A stretch of 64,000 nucleotides of DNA, from contig VYZB01000279.1 of assembly GCA_013397455.1 (NCBI GenBank), positions 248,001 to 312,000 of the forward strand, read 5' to 3'. The DNA comes from Crotophaga sulcirostris (lineage: Eukaryota; Chordata; Aves; Cuculiformes; Crotophagidae). Each line of letters begins with the position of its first letter. Position 1 is the first letter of the stretch. Under the pieces are notes generated by a model that worked only from the letters and a program-made list of their open reading frames with translations, was not told the DNA's origin and did no database searches. Shown one piece after another: positions 1-13,300 of this stretch. A program made the position numbers and the translations under genes.

Positions 1-1960
1 GTTGAGACTTGCTGGCATAGGCAACCCATAAACATTTTCACCATAACCAGAAATGGTCAGGCTGCAGAAAGACTTGGGGACACTAATGAGGTGTGTGGCA
101 GATGCCCCTGCAGTCTTTGCAGAAATATAATCTTTATCTTGGATTAATTAAGAAAAAGAAGCAGTATTGACTCCTCAGCTCTATTTGATATATGATTATC
201 TACTACAGGTCCATATAAATCTGACAACCAAATAGTAAACGATAAATTTGATCTGTTAAATTAGGGAGTGAATGCTTTAGTGTTGAGTTATGTTTGGATC
301 CCGTATAGATGATTTGTGCATTATAAACAACCAATAATCACATATACAGCTATTTGAAAATATTACCTAACGCAATGTAATATATATGCAACAACTTGAT
401 AATATTTATAACTTTAGACAGAGCTATTTAGCTGTGGTTCAGGTCCATGTCAGTGTGTAGGAATATGACTGCACAAGTTTCCAGTCTCTACTTTTCTAAT
501 GGCATATCAGTTTGTATTATGTCCTTAGTGTGGTATGAGCATTTCAGAGAGAACCAGTGCTACTTCTGCCATTTACTGCTATTTATCCGCTCCTGCATTC
601 CTCATTGCTGTAGTTGCACCTAGTTTTCTTTTACTTTCATAACATTAGTCTAGTTGACGACAGTGAGGGATCCAACTCAAAATGTGAGCAACACCATAGT
701 GTAATGAGAGGTATAACAAGTTTCTTCTGAACTATCTTGGATGAATTTCAATTTATTTAACACTGAGTCACACTCACACATAAGCCTGACTGAAATTGGG
801 TACCCTGGGAGCTGAGAGATGCAGGACAAGTTGATGCTGCTCATTTCAGTGTTGAGTTTCCATTAATCTTAGAGATCTGCAATTTCTGCGCATTTTTTTT
901 TCTTTTTTTTTCAGAAAGAAAGGAAGTAAAACACTGCCAGAGAATATTTACACATATATTTGCAATTACATTCTTTTACTTTTATAGTCGCTGTGGAATT
1001 CAAGGTTCACAACACCAACCTGTGCCACAAAATATAGAAGCATTGGTAGCAAAACAACCTACCCAAGGGCCTTTTCTCTGTAGGGAATTTTTCTTCCTGA
1101 GGAGAACAAATCTGTCTTCTTCCTAAGTACAAATTAAAGAACAGTAGTCTCATTACTGTTACCTGATGAAAAGATGTTTTTTTCTTTGCTGTGCGCTGAT
1201 CAGGGTTTTTAATGTGAAAGTGAAGTTAAGTTGTTTTTTTCAACACAATTCTTAGACAGGGCATTTTTTTCCATATGTTACAGGTTTTTCATGATAGAGA
1301 GTGTAGTATCTGCTTTATGATTTAACTGCCTTTGTTTAGATATTGGAAAGACAAATGGCTTTCTAGAAATTTTCCTAGACTTGGTAAGCAGTAGACAAAG
1401 ACAATCATTCATTTACAGCCAGTTATAGCCTCTGGATACTATCCACAGTTGTTAAGAGTTTCAAAACACTTCAGCACATCTTTGCATTTTTTCCATCCCT
1501 TCAGGTTATAGTATTCATTAAAAACCAGTTCATTAACTTACTACTGTCCATGCATTCATTCTAAGTGGCAGCACCAATATTAAAAGTTATCAGTTATTGT
1601 TTTCTTCCAAAGTATTTTGTTGTCTCAGCTTTGTACAAGCCAAGCGCTTTAATTTCAGCTCTTCATCTTTGCAAAGCACTTCGAAAGATTAATTAATTAG
1701 TCATCTTAACACCTTTGTTGAGCAGGCACAGTCAAATTGGGCCTAAATTGTGGGACTCTGTGCTTGAACCCAAATGCACAGTTAGCTCACACATGAGTGG
1801 TCGATTGGGAATATGTCAGAGGATTTCAGGCAATAAGGTTCTCCAGTTTCGAGTAATTTACTTGGGACAATATAGAGGCTCTGGCTGTAGAGTTAGGGAG
1901 ATGTGCCCCAGGAACAGGGTCACTGGGGACAACAGATGGAGTCAATGGTCTCTGTCTTAG
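1..1960. other. Unique non-coding DNA, no gene seen
   Basis: AT-rich sequence with stops in all frames. The longest open frame is 81 codons (1715-1960, plus), resembles nothing I know and runs into the CR1 boundary, so I treat it as chance. A T-rich run at 891-914 is the only low-complexity block. No tRNA, splice-flanked exon or LTR was recognised. Confidence 0.6.
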
Positions 1961-2916
1961 ATTCACAGAATCGTTTAGGTTGGAAAAGACCTTTAAGATC
2001 ATCAGGTCCCACTGTAAACCTAACACTGCCAAGTCCACCACTAAACCATGTCCCTAAGCACCACATCTACAAGTTTTTCAAATACCTACAGGGATGATGA
2101 CTCAACTACTTCCCGGGGCAACCTGTTCCAATGCTTGCCAACCCTTTCAGTGAAGTAATATTTCCTAATATCTAGTTCAAACCTCCCCTGGCACAACTTC
2201 AGGGCATTTCTTGTCATCCTATCACTTGCTACTTGGGAAAAGAGCCCATCACCCACCTCGCTGCAACCTCCTTTCAGGTAGTTGTAAAGAACGGGAAGGT
2301 CTCCTCTCAGCTTCCTTTTCTCCAGACTGAACAGCCCCAGTTCCCTCAGTGTTCCCCATTAGGCTTGTGCTCCAGACCCTTCACCAGCTTCATTGCCCTT
2401 CTTTGCACACGCTCCAACACCTCAATGTCTTTCTTGTGTAGTGAGGGGCCCAAAACTGAACACAGTATTTGAGACATGGCCGCACCAGTGCAAAGTACAG
2501 GGGGACAATCATTTCTGTAGCCCTGCTGGCCACATTGTTTCTCATACAAGCCAGGATGCTGTTGACCTTCTTGGCCACCGGGGCACACTGCTGGTTTAAA
2601 TTCATTGACCAACACCCTCAGGTCCTTTTCTGCAGAGAAACTTTCCAGCCATCCATCCCCAAGCCTGTAGCATTGCATGATGTTGTTGTGACCGAAGTGC
2701 AGGGCCTGGCACTTGGCCTTGTAGAACCCTGTATAGCTGGTCTTGGCCCATTGTTCTAGTCTGTCCATACCCCTCTTTAGAACCTTCCTTCCCTCAAACA
2801 AATCAATTCTCCTGCACAAATTGCTGTCATCTTCAAACTTACTGAGAGCGCACTGGATCCCCTTGTCCAGATCATTGATAAAATTATGGAACAAAACCTG
2901 CCCCAGTACTGAGCCC
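1961..2916 (-). mobile_element. CR1 LINE fragment, RT C-terminal half plus 3' end
   Basis: A 5'-truncated CR1 non-LTR retrotransposon. Its 3' end lies at the left, where one tail unit (ATTCTGTGAATC on the minus strand) borders 1961. Read on the minus strand it begins at the RT motif GSVLGQVLF (about 2915), passes the catalytic-box region (2837-2826, F-E-D-D where active CR1 has F-A-D-D), the LDRLEQWA-like and CQALHFGHNN-like segments, then the C-terminal [15 protein letters not shown] block, and continues through the region matching the ORF2 C-terminus. A 209-codon open frame (2975-2346) covers much of this, but its middle third is out of frame; the proper continuation is in another frame at 2605-2390. 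The element is therefore dead. CR1 ORF2 normally encodes an endonuclease and RT; only the last part is here. Family assignment is secure, subfamily is not. Confidence 0.95.
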
Positions 2917-2975
2917 TTAAGTTTTAGGTAAGGTAATTGTACCCTTATCTGTGACATAAAACATTCATAATTCAA
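2346..2975 (-). pseudogene. CR1 ORF2 (RT) remnant, frameshifted
   Basis: The 209-codon frame belongs to the CR1 at 1961-2916. Residues about 21-124 read as CR1 RT from GSVLGQ through AEKDLRVLV. Residues about 125-178 are off-frame, while the expected [16 protein letters not shown] and CVQFWAPHY motifs sit in the next minus frame (2605-2390). From about residue 180 ([13 protein letters not shown]) the first frame matches again. Two small indels of opposite sign, near 2600 and near 2435, explain this. The catalytic box reads FEDD, an Ala-to-Glu change, and the start Met lies in flanking DNA. There is no endonuclease domain. It is a non-functional relic; full CR1 ORF2 is several times longer. 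Confidence 0.9.
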
Positions 2976-5900
2976 TGGAAATCACATCCCTGCATTTCTC
3001 TTGTTTGCCTACAGTGAAAGGAAAAATTGCCTCTAATACAGCTGGGGGGCTGGACACCCTGCTTCTTCAACCACAGGGACTGAGAGGTTCACCTAAGTAT
3101 AAAAATCAATCTCCATGAGCAAAAGCCATTTCCCTTTTCTCTCAACAGTAATCCTTGTACCTGAAGTCAGCTATGGGAACCTTCTACACGAAATGCTGTT
3201 TCTGCTTGAAACCATAAATTGGAAGCCATCATGCGTCCTATAAATCTTTGACTAAAAAGATGGGTTGTCAATTTTATCGAAGTTGCACTGCAGAATAGCC
3301 CTAAGCAGGAGTCTCTAAAACCCTACTTCACATTCTACAGATGAGGATAAATTATAAGCCTCTTTGCTATATATTTTGGAAATATAATGTATCTATCTCT
3401 GTAACACAGGCTATAAAATGGAAATGAGATAGCCAGCACTCTGCTGTTTTTCTGATGTACAGAGGTTATCTTGGTAATATATCTCAAAAACTTCCAGCAA
3501 TATTTTAAAAGATCAGCAATGTCACTTTGCATAATTTGGTATATGATTTTTTCATTTTTTCCTAATGGCTGAGGCATGATGAATAAAATTTTGCACTGTT
3601 CTCAATAAAAGAAAAAAATTAAAGTGTGAAAATGCAACTGTTATCAGGTACACAAGAACCCAAGTGTGTATACTATACATGTGACATTCAGAAATCCATC
3701 GCAACAATTTGGGGCTTATACACTGTACCTATAGTTGAGTTATAACTGGAAATTACTAAATTATCTCTTTTGTCAAACTGGGTAGAAGTGGAAATTTTGT
3801 GGATGATCTCTGAGATTTTGCTATAACATAACTAATGAGATTCAGTATTTAATGGCATACTTAGCTTGGATTACTACTGCAGTGGATGAATGGAAGTTCT
3901 TTGTAGCAAATATGGGTTACTCAGTGCTGGGGTGCAAAATTCTATAGGAATGATTATAGAGATTTGTTTTTAAACAAAAACCTAGTTCTTCAAAGGATGA
4001 AGTCTGTTAAGCTTCATTGTCCATAAAGACTAGGGGGGGTCATTTATTCCAACAGACATATTTGGATAAAAACATTGTTATGCTGTGAAAAAAAAGATTT
4101 TAAAAAAGATATTTTCTTCTTGGTTTTGTGGAGGGAGAGTTGAGTATTTGCAAAACAACACAAATTTCAAAAAGAATTAGCACTAACCTTAAATTCAATG
4201 TTTTGTTTTCTCAACAGGTGGAAAATAAATTCTTTCATTTTCAATAAAATTTTTGCTGTCTGATTAGGTGGCAGAAAAACCCAGAAAATGTCATTTGGAA
4301 GAAAAAAGTCAATAGTTCCATTTTAAAACATGAAGACAAACTTCTGACTTGGGCTAAAATTTTGACCTAAATTCAGAGAGATTGACCCCATGTTTTTCTG
4401 TTAATACACTAGCTGTCAGAAAAGTCTAATCAGCCTTGCAACCAGGTAAAATTTTCTGTTGAGTATAGCTGCATAGCACCTACAGATATGACAGGCTGTC
4501 TAATCCACAGATGTTTCGTCCACATCTATGTCCCTGGAAATATTTGTTCAGCAAGTTAAACTTATTAACTTATATTTTTTCCAGCTCTTGGAAGTCGATC
4601 AATTCCTTGGACTCAAAGTATATGACTTCTCTCTTCAACATCATTTTTTCATCTCATCGATACCAGTATTATAACTTCCCTCTATGTGTATTTTCTCTGG
4701 GGCTCTTTTGAAAAGAACATACAAATTTCAACTGGAGGTTTGTATTTAGTGTTTGTTTACTCATATTTTGTGAGAGTCTTCAATAGCTGCTGTTGCCCTC
4801 AAGGTCCTGCAGTGCTACAGAACAGATGTGCCTAGGTAGGAGTACTTTGGTTCTGTCCAAATGAGACTCTTAACAACTGACTGTGCAAATATTTTCTACA
4901 AGACTATGTTCATTCTTGCATACAGTCACAGATTTGGAAACAGTACCGGTCCCGTTGTTTATAGAGGGTCCTATAATTCATGATATATAAGGATATTGCG
5001 ATTTTCTTCTTTTCCCAAAAGATTATTTTCACAAACTGAATCATGCCTGGGAAGAGATATCCTGGGTATCTCCAGAGCAAATGAATACAGAATGTAATTT
5101 ATTTCTTACAAAACCCTATATATTCCATAATGAAAAATTTTAGTGACTCAATTTACCCCTTTAAAAAAAGAATAATCTGCCTAACTACTTTAATGCATTT
5201 ATAATATTATTTTGTCTAGCCCAGAGATAACGTAAACACTAAAATGTGAAGGATGTGCTCATGTTTGGTCTTTGTTGAAAAATGCAGTAGGGTGGGATTC
5301 AGACAGTTAAAACTTCTTTTCTTCCTACTTCATCTTAAAGCCAAAGATTTAGCAAGTCTGTGCTGTAAGGCCCAATAAAAGAGAGAGATGAGACTCAAGG
5401 ATCTTACTGCATCAGCAAAATATCACCTGCGTATTTAATGTTCCTCTGGCTTAGCTTTACTGTCATTTCAAATTGCTTTTTAAGGTAGCTTCTCCTGAAG
5501 CCTCAAGTGAAAGCACTGATCATAATGAGAGAGGGCACTGCCCTGATTTCTCTTTCTCATCCTAGAATGGCGGGGTCAGGCACCCATTAGCAGTTTCTCA
5601 GAAGATTGCCCGTCAGTTTTTATGTATCTGAGATTTTGTGGTTGGTCCTAAGTCAGTCCTTTCAATTGTAAAACAAGGAGCACCATCACATTGCATAGAG
5701 CATGAATAGCAAGTGCTCTGTGTGTGCCCTGTTGTCTTGGTCCCCCAGAGGCCAGATCTGCATATGCTGCTACCTTATCATGTACAAAGTCCCCAGCTGT
5801 CATCATTTACACCTAACTGATGCCTGCTACATCCAGTGTCATCCTACATCTGCTCTGTGGGTGTTCACTGCACAGTCACTAATTATTTCTTCAGCACTGT

Positions 5901-8900
5901 ATGTAGCCCTTTCTGTGCCGTTGAATTTTTTGCTTCCTGCTTCTCATGTCAGATAATGGCTGTGGAAAACAGTTTCCACTTCATCAAGACCTGTGGCTAA
6001 CAAGCCTGATTCTGACCTTGGTGGCAGCACTGCCACTGATTAAGGTGGGCTCAGGAGTTGTTCCTAATGTTTTAATGGCATGCTTCTTGCAACTCTTAGC
6101 CTTGTGACCATACCCGTCTTTCTACTGCCAATACACAGGAAAGAGTCGCTAACTGGGGTGAAATATCTGCAGTGTTGCTTTTATAGATGATGTTGTTTGT
6201 CTCATCCATTATTTTTCTTAGTGCTATGTTTCATTTCATCAGGCAGACCATATTAGTGTGTGCAGGGAAATCACTGGATTTGTTACATGTGAATAAGCAC
6301 TTACTTGCCTCTTTCCTTTTGTGGGTGATTTCTTTATTCATGGAGGCAGAGTTGCAGTTTGGGAAATGAGCAGACAATACGCTCTCTTACAGAGATGTGA
6401 GATGGGAGGAACAGGAAGGTGTCCCTGCTCGAAGTGGGAATGGTACTGTATCTACACCTATTCAGTTTCTGGTCCAGTTCTTTGAAAATCACCAGGACTG
6501 GAATTTCTTTTTTTCTTGGTTTTTTTTTTTAGTCAAAATCGCTATGTGCCTGAGATCCATTGAACTTATTTCTGGTGTGCATTGGGAGAGTGAGCTGTGC
6601 ATGTGGTTGGTGGGTGGGATATCCATGACACTGGCTCCCTAGGTGCCCTGCTACCTTATTGTGGGAAGGCACCGACCTGTTAACAGATACTGGATGCTGG
6701 CCTCACCAGTTTCTCCTGACTCAGAGCTTCCCTTGAGAGCAGCTTTCCAAGGGCCATCACAACCATTGGCCTCATCTGAGAATCCAGTCTCCTTGTACAG
6801 AGTAAAGAAGGGTAAGGCAGCTAGGAAACACTAATGACATGAGCAAAGGGCTGCAAAGGCTGATTGCTGGGGAACAGCACAGAGAGGTGAGCGACTTGAA
6901 CATCCAGATTTTGGACAAAGATAATAAAGTTGGTAGAAAGATACTTCTGTGCATTTGCAGAGTTAGTCAATGGATTGTTTCACAATAGGTCTCACACTGA
7001 ACTATATCTTTTATAAACACTACTAGGAGCTTTTTGGGACCAACTGTTGTCTCCTGAATGCACTTGTGTGATACATGGGCATGGAAACACACTTACAAGC
7101 CATGGGCTCAAAGCAATTCTTTCTTGAAGTCTTTGGCTCTCAGTGATTTCTGTACAGCATATGATATTGGTAGTGAAAGCAGTGCATGGCAACACAGTGT
7201 GCCTAGAAAACCTTACCAGAAATAAAATTCACTGAAAGGTCATAGGGTAAGAGATGAGCACTTCAACTACACTTTAACTGTAGAGTGAAAATGCAAGTAA
7301 AGAGACAGACATCCTCTGAAGCATCTGAAGGTTTGGAAAAGTCTCTGTCAATGTGGCCAAAAAGGTGCAGTACAGATCTGAGCAGTTAGGACTGTTTTTT
7401 TCAGAGATTTCAGAAGGGGTGGTTGGGGCAAATGCAGAAAGTGGATCCTAGGAAATTACCTAAGCCAAATCAACAGAACCTAGCAAATTCTAGTATTGGA
7501 GGGATGGGGGAAGGCTCAGGCCCTGCATAGATGACCTTTCCTGTGTGACTGTGTAAGGTTTAGTGCAATGTGTAGATTCAGGAACAAGATAGCACTGCAT
7601 TTGAAGGGTTATTCAGAGAACGGGATGGTGTGCCGGGGCAAGATAAATGAGCTGTCAGCCTGAAAGAAAAGGGACACTTATTAGCTTGAAGTTGGACACA
7701 GATTCAGAAGCCAATGTGGTGCCAGAAACCATAGTGATAGCTCTGTAGAAGAAACCACAGATGGTTGAGAGAAAATAGTTAAAAGTCCAGGCTAACAGCT
7801 GAGATCTGGCCTCTGCTTTGGAAATACATGAGCCAAATCTATAGCTAACAAGGTGAAACTGGTACAGTTTGTAATAGCATCTGGGAATGCATCATCTCTG
7901 GGTTAAAAACACTTAGTTACATATGGAAAATGCTACTACTGATGGAGTAAAGATTTACATATTTGTCTCCTTGAAGATGTGTTTAGACAATTTTCCTCAA
8001 CCTTTCTGCATTCTGTCAGAGTCTGAGCATATCTACCCAGGGATCAAGATGCATTTGAATTGTCAGCCTTTGGCTCGGAGTGATTACAGGATCCCTTGCC
8101 ACAACATACAGAAGGTATCTGATTTTTTTTCTCATTAATCAATGCCTGCCTCCATACCAGCATGATGCAGTATTTCTAGACTAGGAAATATTTCCAGAGG
8201 CAGCTAACCCCTTAGAAATGTGTGGCTGAGTATTTTCACACTTTCCCACTTTACTATGGGAGTTAAAAGAGTAATGGTGGGCAAAGATAGAACAGCGACC
8301 AGACAAACTCCAGTCTGATCAACTGTGACGTGTAACTATCAGTGTCTAATTCAAATTTGTCTTTTATTGACATGTTTTTTACTTATTTAATTGTTCCAAA
8401 TAAATGTTTTGGACAGCTAAATAGTCATTGAAAAGAAAGCTATAGATGGACTGATGTAAAAAAGAAAAGTTTTATTTCAGTTTAGCAAGCTTTTATCAAG
8501 TTGGGGCACTGCACTCATGCTCTTGCAAAATCAACAGGAATCAGACAGTTTCTTGGCATTTGGTGAAAACTGCATTTAATTGAAGACCCAACCAATAGTT
8601 ACAGATGAATACTATTCCTCATTTTGCTTCTAGACACTTTAATCAACGTGCCTGCATGTTGGGATCAATCAGTTTCAGCAGTTGTGTTCATTCATCTTCT
8701 TCCTGCCATTCATCTCATGGCAGCAAGGAGAACACTGTGTAATTGAATTTAGTCGAAAACCAATGCAAGGACAAATCATGCCAAGCCACCTATAATCAAC
8801 TTGATTCTGAATTTTCAGAATAAGCATTATCTTTGTATTTTTCAGGAGGAACATATCCAGGTTTCAACTTCGCCGAGAAAGCTATCAAATAATGTGGAAA

Positions 8901-10050
8901 ACTGGAGAAGCGTGTTCTGTTTTCTGATTTGGTAGACTGTTTTTTTGTAGGTTTTCATTGTTGGTTTGGTTTTTATTTTGCCATTTGGAGTAAGTTAAGA
9001 GAGAAAGGATGCTATCTTGTTTGCTTTCAAACAGCTTCTACAATGTTTGCTTAATTTAGAAGGGATATCTGCAACTTGGCCCCTTGTGTAAAATGTATAA
9101 AATGGCATTTTGTGTTGTGTATGTGTGTGGTGTTTTGCTGGGTTTTTTTAAACCATAGAGACAGGATCTCAAAATATTTTCAGTGAAGCAAATGTAGGAC
9201 TGGATTTTCAGTTTATCTAAAGCGCTCAACATTTGATCCACATTTCCACATAGGCTTCTTGTAAACTACTTCAGTAGTGTGGTGTTCATGGAATTACCAC
9301 TGTTTTGAAAGCAGGATATTAGCCACTTGTGTTTAACGTGCTGTAAGTTATGTACATTGTCTCTAGAGTTTCAGCTATCTGACTTGACTGAATATTCCCA
9401 CAGAGATGTGGATTTTGGAAGTGTTGCAGAGCTTTTTGGCAGAATTGGAGGACATCGTTGCAATAAATGGAAACCAACTTAGGAAAACACAAAGGATTTC
9501 CCACTTTCTGCAAATTCTTTACTTTCAGTAGCGATTTTATGTATGAATCAGAAAATGAATCCTTAATCTAAAATGAAGGACTTAAAATTTGGGGAGGAGA
9601 GGTTTCTATATACACATGTAAGTGAAGGAATTGCAAAATAGTCCATCAAAGGCTTATCACAAGGGCTTATAATTATCCTCAAATATAATATTTAATTAGA
9701 CATCTCTTTTCTTGAAGTATTATTACAATCCATTGCCAAGCTCTGATAGCAGAGTTAAACTCCTGGGAAGTGCATGTGTGACCATTTTTTCAGATCAGCC
9801 CTGGTGAGAGGATTACGTATCAGGAAGCAATTCTGATTTTTCCAGCTATAACAGCTGGACCCTACAAACCTAGCTTTCCTTTCAATACATAGACAGCAGT
9901 ATTTACTGTCCTCAGGTTGTTAGAATATGTCATGTGTCCTGATTGCACATATATAGTTAAAGCAAAGTCCTTAAAAATATTCTCAGTTGAGGGAGAGAAG
10001 TCATAAGTCATATTCACATGCGTCACATACTGTTTTAAGAAACCTAGAAA
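2917..10050. other. Unique non-coding DNA, no gene seen
   Basis: About 7 kb with no repeat I can name. The longest open frame is 84 codons (5702-5956, plus), without recognisable domain or splice context. A T-rich run lies near 6508-6533. AATAAA-like strings occur, as expected in AT-rich DNA, with no gene to attach them to. Confidence 0.6.
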
Positions 10051-10310
10051 AATCATAGAATCATTAAATGGTTTGGGTTGGAAGGGACCTTAAAGATATC
10101 CACTTTCAACCCCCCTTCCATGGGCAGGGACACCTCCCACCAGCCCAGGCTGCTCAAGGCCCCATCCAACCTGGCCTTGGACACCTCCAGGGAGGGGGCA
10201 CCCACACCTTCCCTGGGCAACCTGTGCCAGGGCCTCACCACCCTCAACATGAAGAATTTCTTCCTAATATCTAATCTAAATCTTCCTCCTTCCACTTAAA
10301 AGCCATTAGC
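10051..10310 (-). mobile_element. CR1 LINE 3' fragment
   Basis: About 260 bases of a CR1 3' end in minus orientation. The tail reads (on plus) AATCATAGAATCAT, followed by the hallmark GGTTTGGGTTGGAAGGGACC. The minus strand is open for 80 codons (10295-10053) and reads the ORF2 C-terminal signature GRFRLDIRKKFF, then WHRLPREGVGAPSLEV, which is typical of avian CR1. Because this C-terminal frame is still open, with one visible oddity (MLRVV where TERVV is usual), the copy is moderately young. The 5' truncation falls just upstream of GRFRLD. Confidence 0.93.
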
Positions 10311-13300
10311 TCTGCTTTTGCTGGGTTTTACTGCTGTTACGGTGTCACTGAATAATGAATGTATGTGCTTAGAATGCAACATCTGGATCTTTGGTGATTT
10401 CAGTTTACAACATCAATGAGTGCTTTAATGTTTTACAATTAAGTATGTCTGCATAACATGCACTGTGTAGCATTTAACCCTTTGGTGATGCATAATTTTT
10501 CCTTTGATACCTCCCATATTTCATGTACCATGTTGGACTGGCGAGAGGCTGTTTTCAAACTTTCAGTGCAAATGAGTATGAAAAAATGCAGATGATTAAT
10601 CGTGTCAAAATACCATTTTGCATGTTAAAGCAGTATTTTAACAGTCTGTGGCCAACTGACCAGTCAAGCCTGGCTACAGGAAAGACACAGCTCTGTGTAC
10701 AGCCATTTTTCATGAGGAAATGAGGAAAGCACATTGACATGAATGTGTGCTGACAGACTTGAATTCACTCTGCCTTTTTTACAACCTGGCTGGAGACAAA
10801 CGAGTTTTGGTCTGAGGCTGTGCCCAAGCTGATAAGCTTCATTCAGCCTCTCTGATGCAATTACCTGAATTTCCCAGGCTGCCCCATTCTCACAAACCCC
10901 TTGTCTACTGGACATCTTTCATAACAGTCAGTCACTTCAGGTAATGGACAAGAGGACAGTAAGTAGGCAGCTGTTTTCTGTACCAAAAAATGAGATTCCA
11001 GTTTTTGAATCATCTGTGTTTTCAAAAACACACACAAAAACTTTCTTAAATAGCACTGCAGGCACAGTCGTTGATTTTCTCTCATTTTGACCTAAAAAAT
11101 TGATTGGTGGTTATACTTGTCATTTCTCTTCTCTGGAGATAAGGTCTTGTGTAATCAGTCCAAACAAAAAGGATCCCAGACCCAAAGCCCATAACTTTAG
11201 AGGAAGATAAACTACAGTGGGAGAGTACTACAGGGCAGGCAGTGAGTAGTGCAAAGTGTGCTAATGAGATCAGTGTGATTAGAGAAATAAACCCTGGCCA
11301 AATCATAGCAGTTGTTTCCTCTGTGCCAAGAAGTCTAATGCATTTTTTCCTATCATGTGAAAAGCTGTGGCAACCGCTTAAGGAGAAACATGGTTTCCTT
11401 TTGATTTTTCATCTGAATTTATTTGCTTTTCTTCACTCTCATTCAATAATGCTTAATTACAATGTACTCGTGTGTACTCTCCTTGCTGCTTTCTATTAGT
11501 GTGTTTTTTGAATCAGTGGGATGCTAGGAAATCAATTGAACAGAGCATTCGGAATGTTTTCATAGACATAACTATTATGGGGCAATGAGGCTGCTAAATC
11601 TTTATCCACAAAATTGGAAACACGAATAGATTATATTCTGAGACAGAACATAATTTAAGAGGGTTGCAACGCCTCCCAATACGTTCCCTTTAGCCAATAG
11701 CATAAACCACTTACCACCTGTGGAAGATTTCAGGAGAATAGGCTCTGACATTGTATATACAAGATGCTACTCATGATAGTGATTAATTCCTGTACTTTCT
11801 GAGATATTCTGAATACATTTCTGACCTGCACTGACTCCAGTTTTACAAGTATTCCAGTTTTCTTTCTAGTCAATACATTATAACAAATCCAAATTTTCGG
11901 TCTCTATGTGAGTGACAGAGCTGTCCTCCAATAATTACAGGTATAATTGTCCCCTGGTGAGAGCAGGACACTCCAAAACAGAGTATGCTCATTAAAACCA
12001 GAAGGTTTTTTTTATATTGGAAGGTTTAATGTGCTGTGGGAGGAAAGGGAAAACGGAAAAGGGAGGAACCAGAATATATTTTTTAAGAAGTTTTTTAATG
12101 AAGTTAACTGAGTTAATGGGGCTATTGGACATCAGTTGAAAAGGTTTCTCAAAAAAAGTAATCCTTTCAGCTTCATTCTACTACTGAGTGGTTTATGTCT
12201 TGTAAAATTTGTCAGATTTTTCCTAGGCTCTTATAGCATTTCTAGATATTTCTGTTGACATCAGTGGAGTTTGCCCTCCACTTGCTGTGTCCTTTTTGCC
12301 AAATTTTACTAATTTTAAGATATAGTTTAAATGCTGAAAGGATTATTTCATTACCCGAGTGCTTCTTCTAGCAAAATACTGAAACATCCCTTTTGTAATG
12401 CAACCTAATAGCAGAGCGGTTTTCTAGGTGTGGGGAGGGGTTGGAATAGGGGGTTCCTTGATCATGATTCATTTGCTCTCTGATCATCCATTTTACAAAT
12501 GGATTAAACCAAACAGTTACTATTTTCTTAAATGCATACGTCAGAAGAGAGGAGGGACAAGAAAACTGGAATTCTCCCCTTCTTAAAGGATTAATTTCGT
12601 ACTAACAGTTCTTTATAGTACACTGTGTAGAAAAGAAATTTGGGTCCAGAAAGTTGGTGGGAGTTTGCTCGAAAAATACGAAGATTTTGCTCTGTCTCTT
12701 ATGGTTTAATTTACTGTAAACAATAAAAGCATTCCTCACTTATGTATGTGGAAAGGTCTATATCATTTTAAGTCAATGGAAACAGAGGAAAACTTCATAT
12801 GCAGCCTGTCAACAGCAAATGTCAATGGAAGAGCGTTAGTAATAAATGTCATGGTGTGCTCTAATTACCTCCTACAGCTTTGCTCCTTTAGGGTGGATAT
12901 TCTGTCCATTGAGGTCATGCTGGGGTACGTATTAATTAAATCTTTTCAATTTTATCTGCTATTTCTCCAAGGCAGCAAAAATAATGTGCAAAATAGTGGT
13001 TTATCTGAAAAGGACACAACCCAGAGCAATGAAATATCTTTATCTTTTGAAATAAATATCATCTATTACCAAAGCAAAACAAAATAAAAGAGTGCCTGCT
13101 AGATTTTCTGCTCTTATTAATAGCATGTTTTAGAATGAAATATTGACTAGAAAGAGGAAAAGAAAATGCGATCAGACATGAAAGCGCAAATGCTATAGTT
13201 GAGTAAACATGCATTTCCATTAAAATTATGACCCTCTTGAATCAGTGGCTAGTGAGGAGAGGCTTCAAAAAGCATTGGAAAGAAATGCAGCTACGAGCAG

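Noticed and set aside
1715..1960. 81-codon plus frame next to the first CR1
   Set aside because: No homology, and it ends at the repeat boundary; a chance frame.
12746..13087. 113-codon plus frame
   Set aside because: Lies in very AT-rich DNA without CpG; amino-acid composition follows base composition and no homology is evident.
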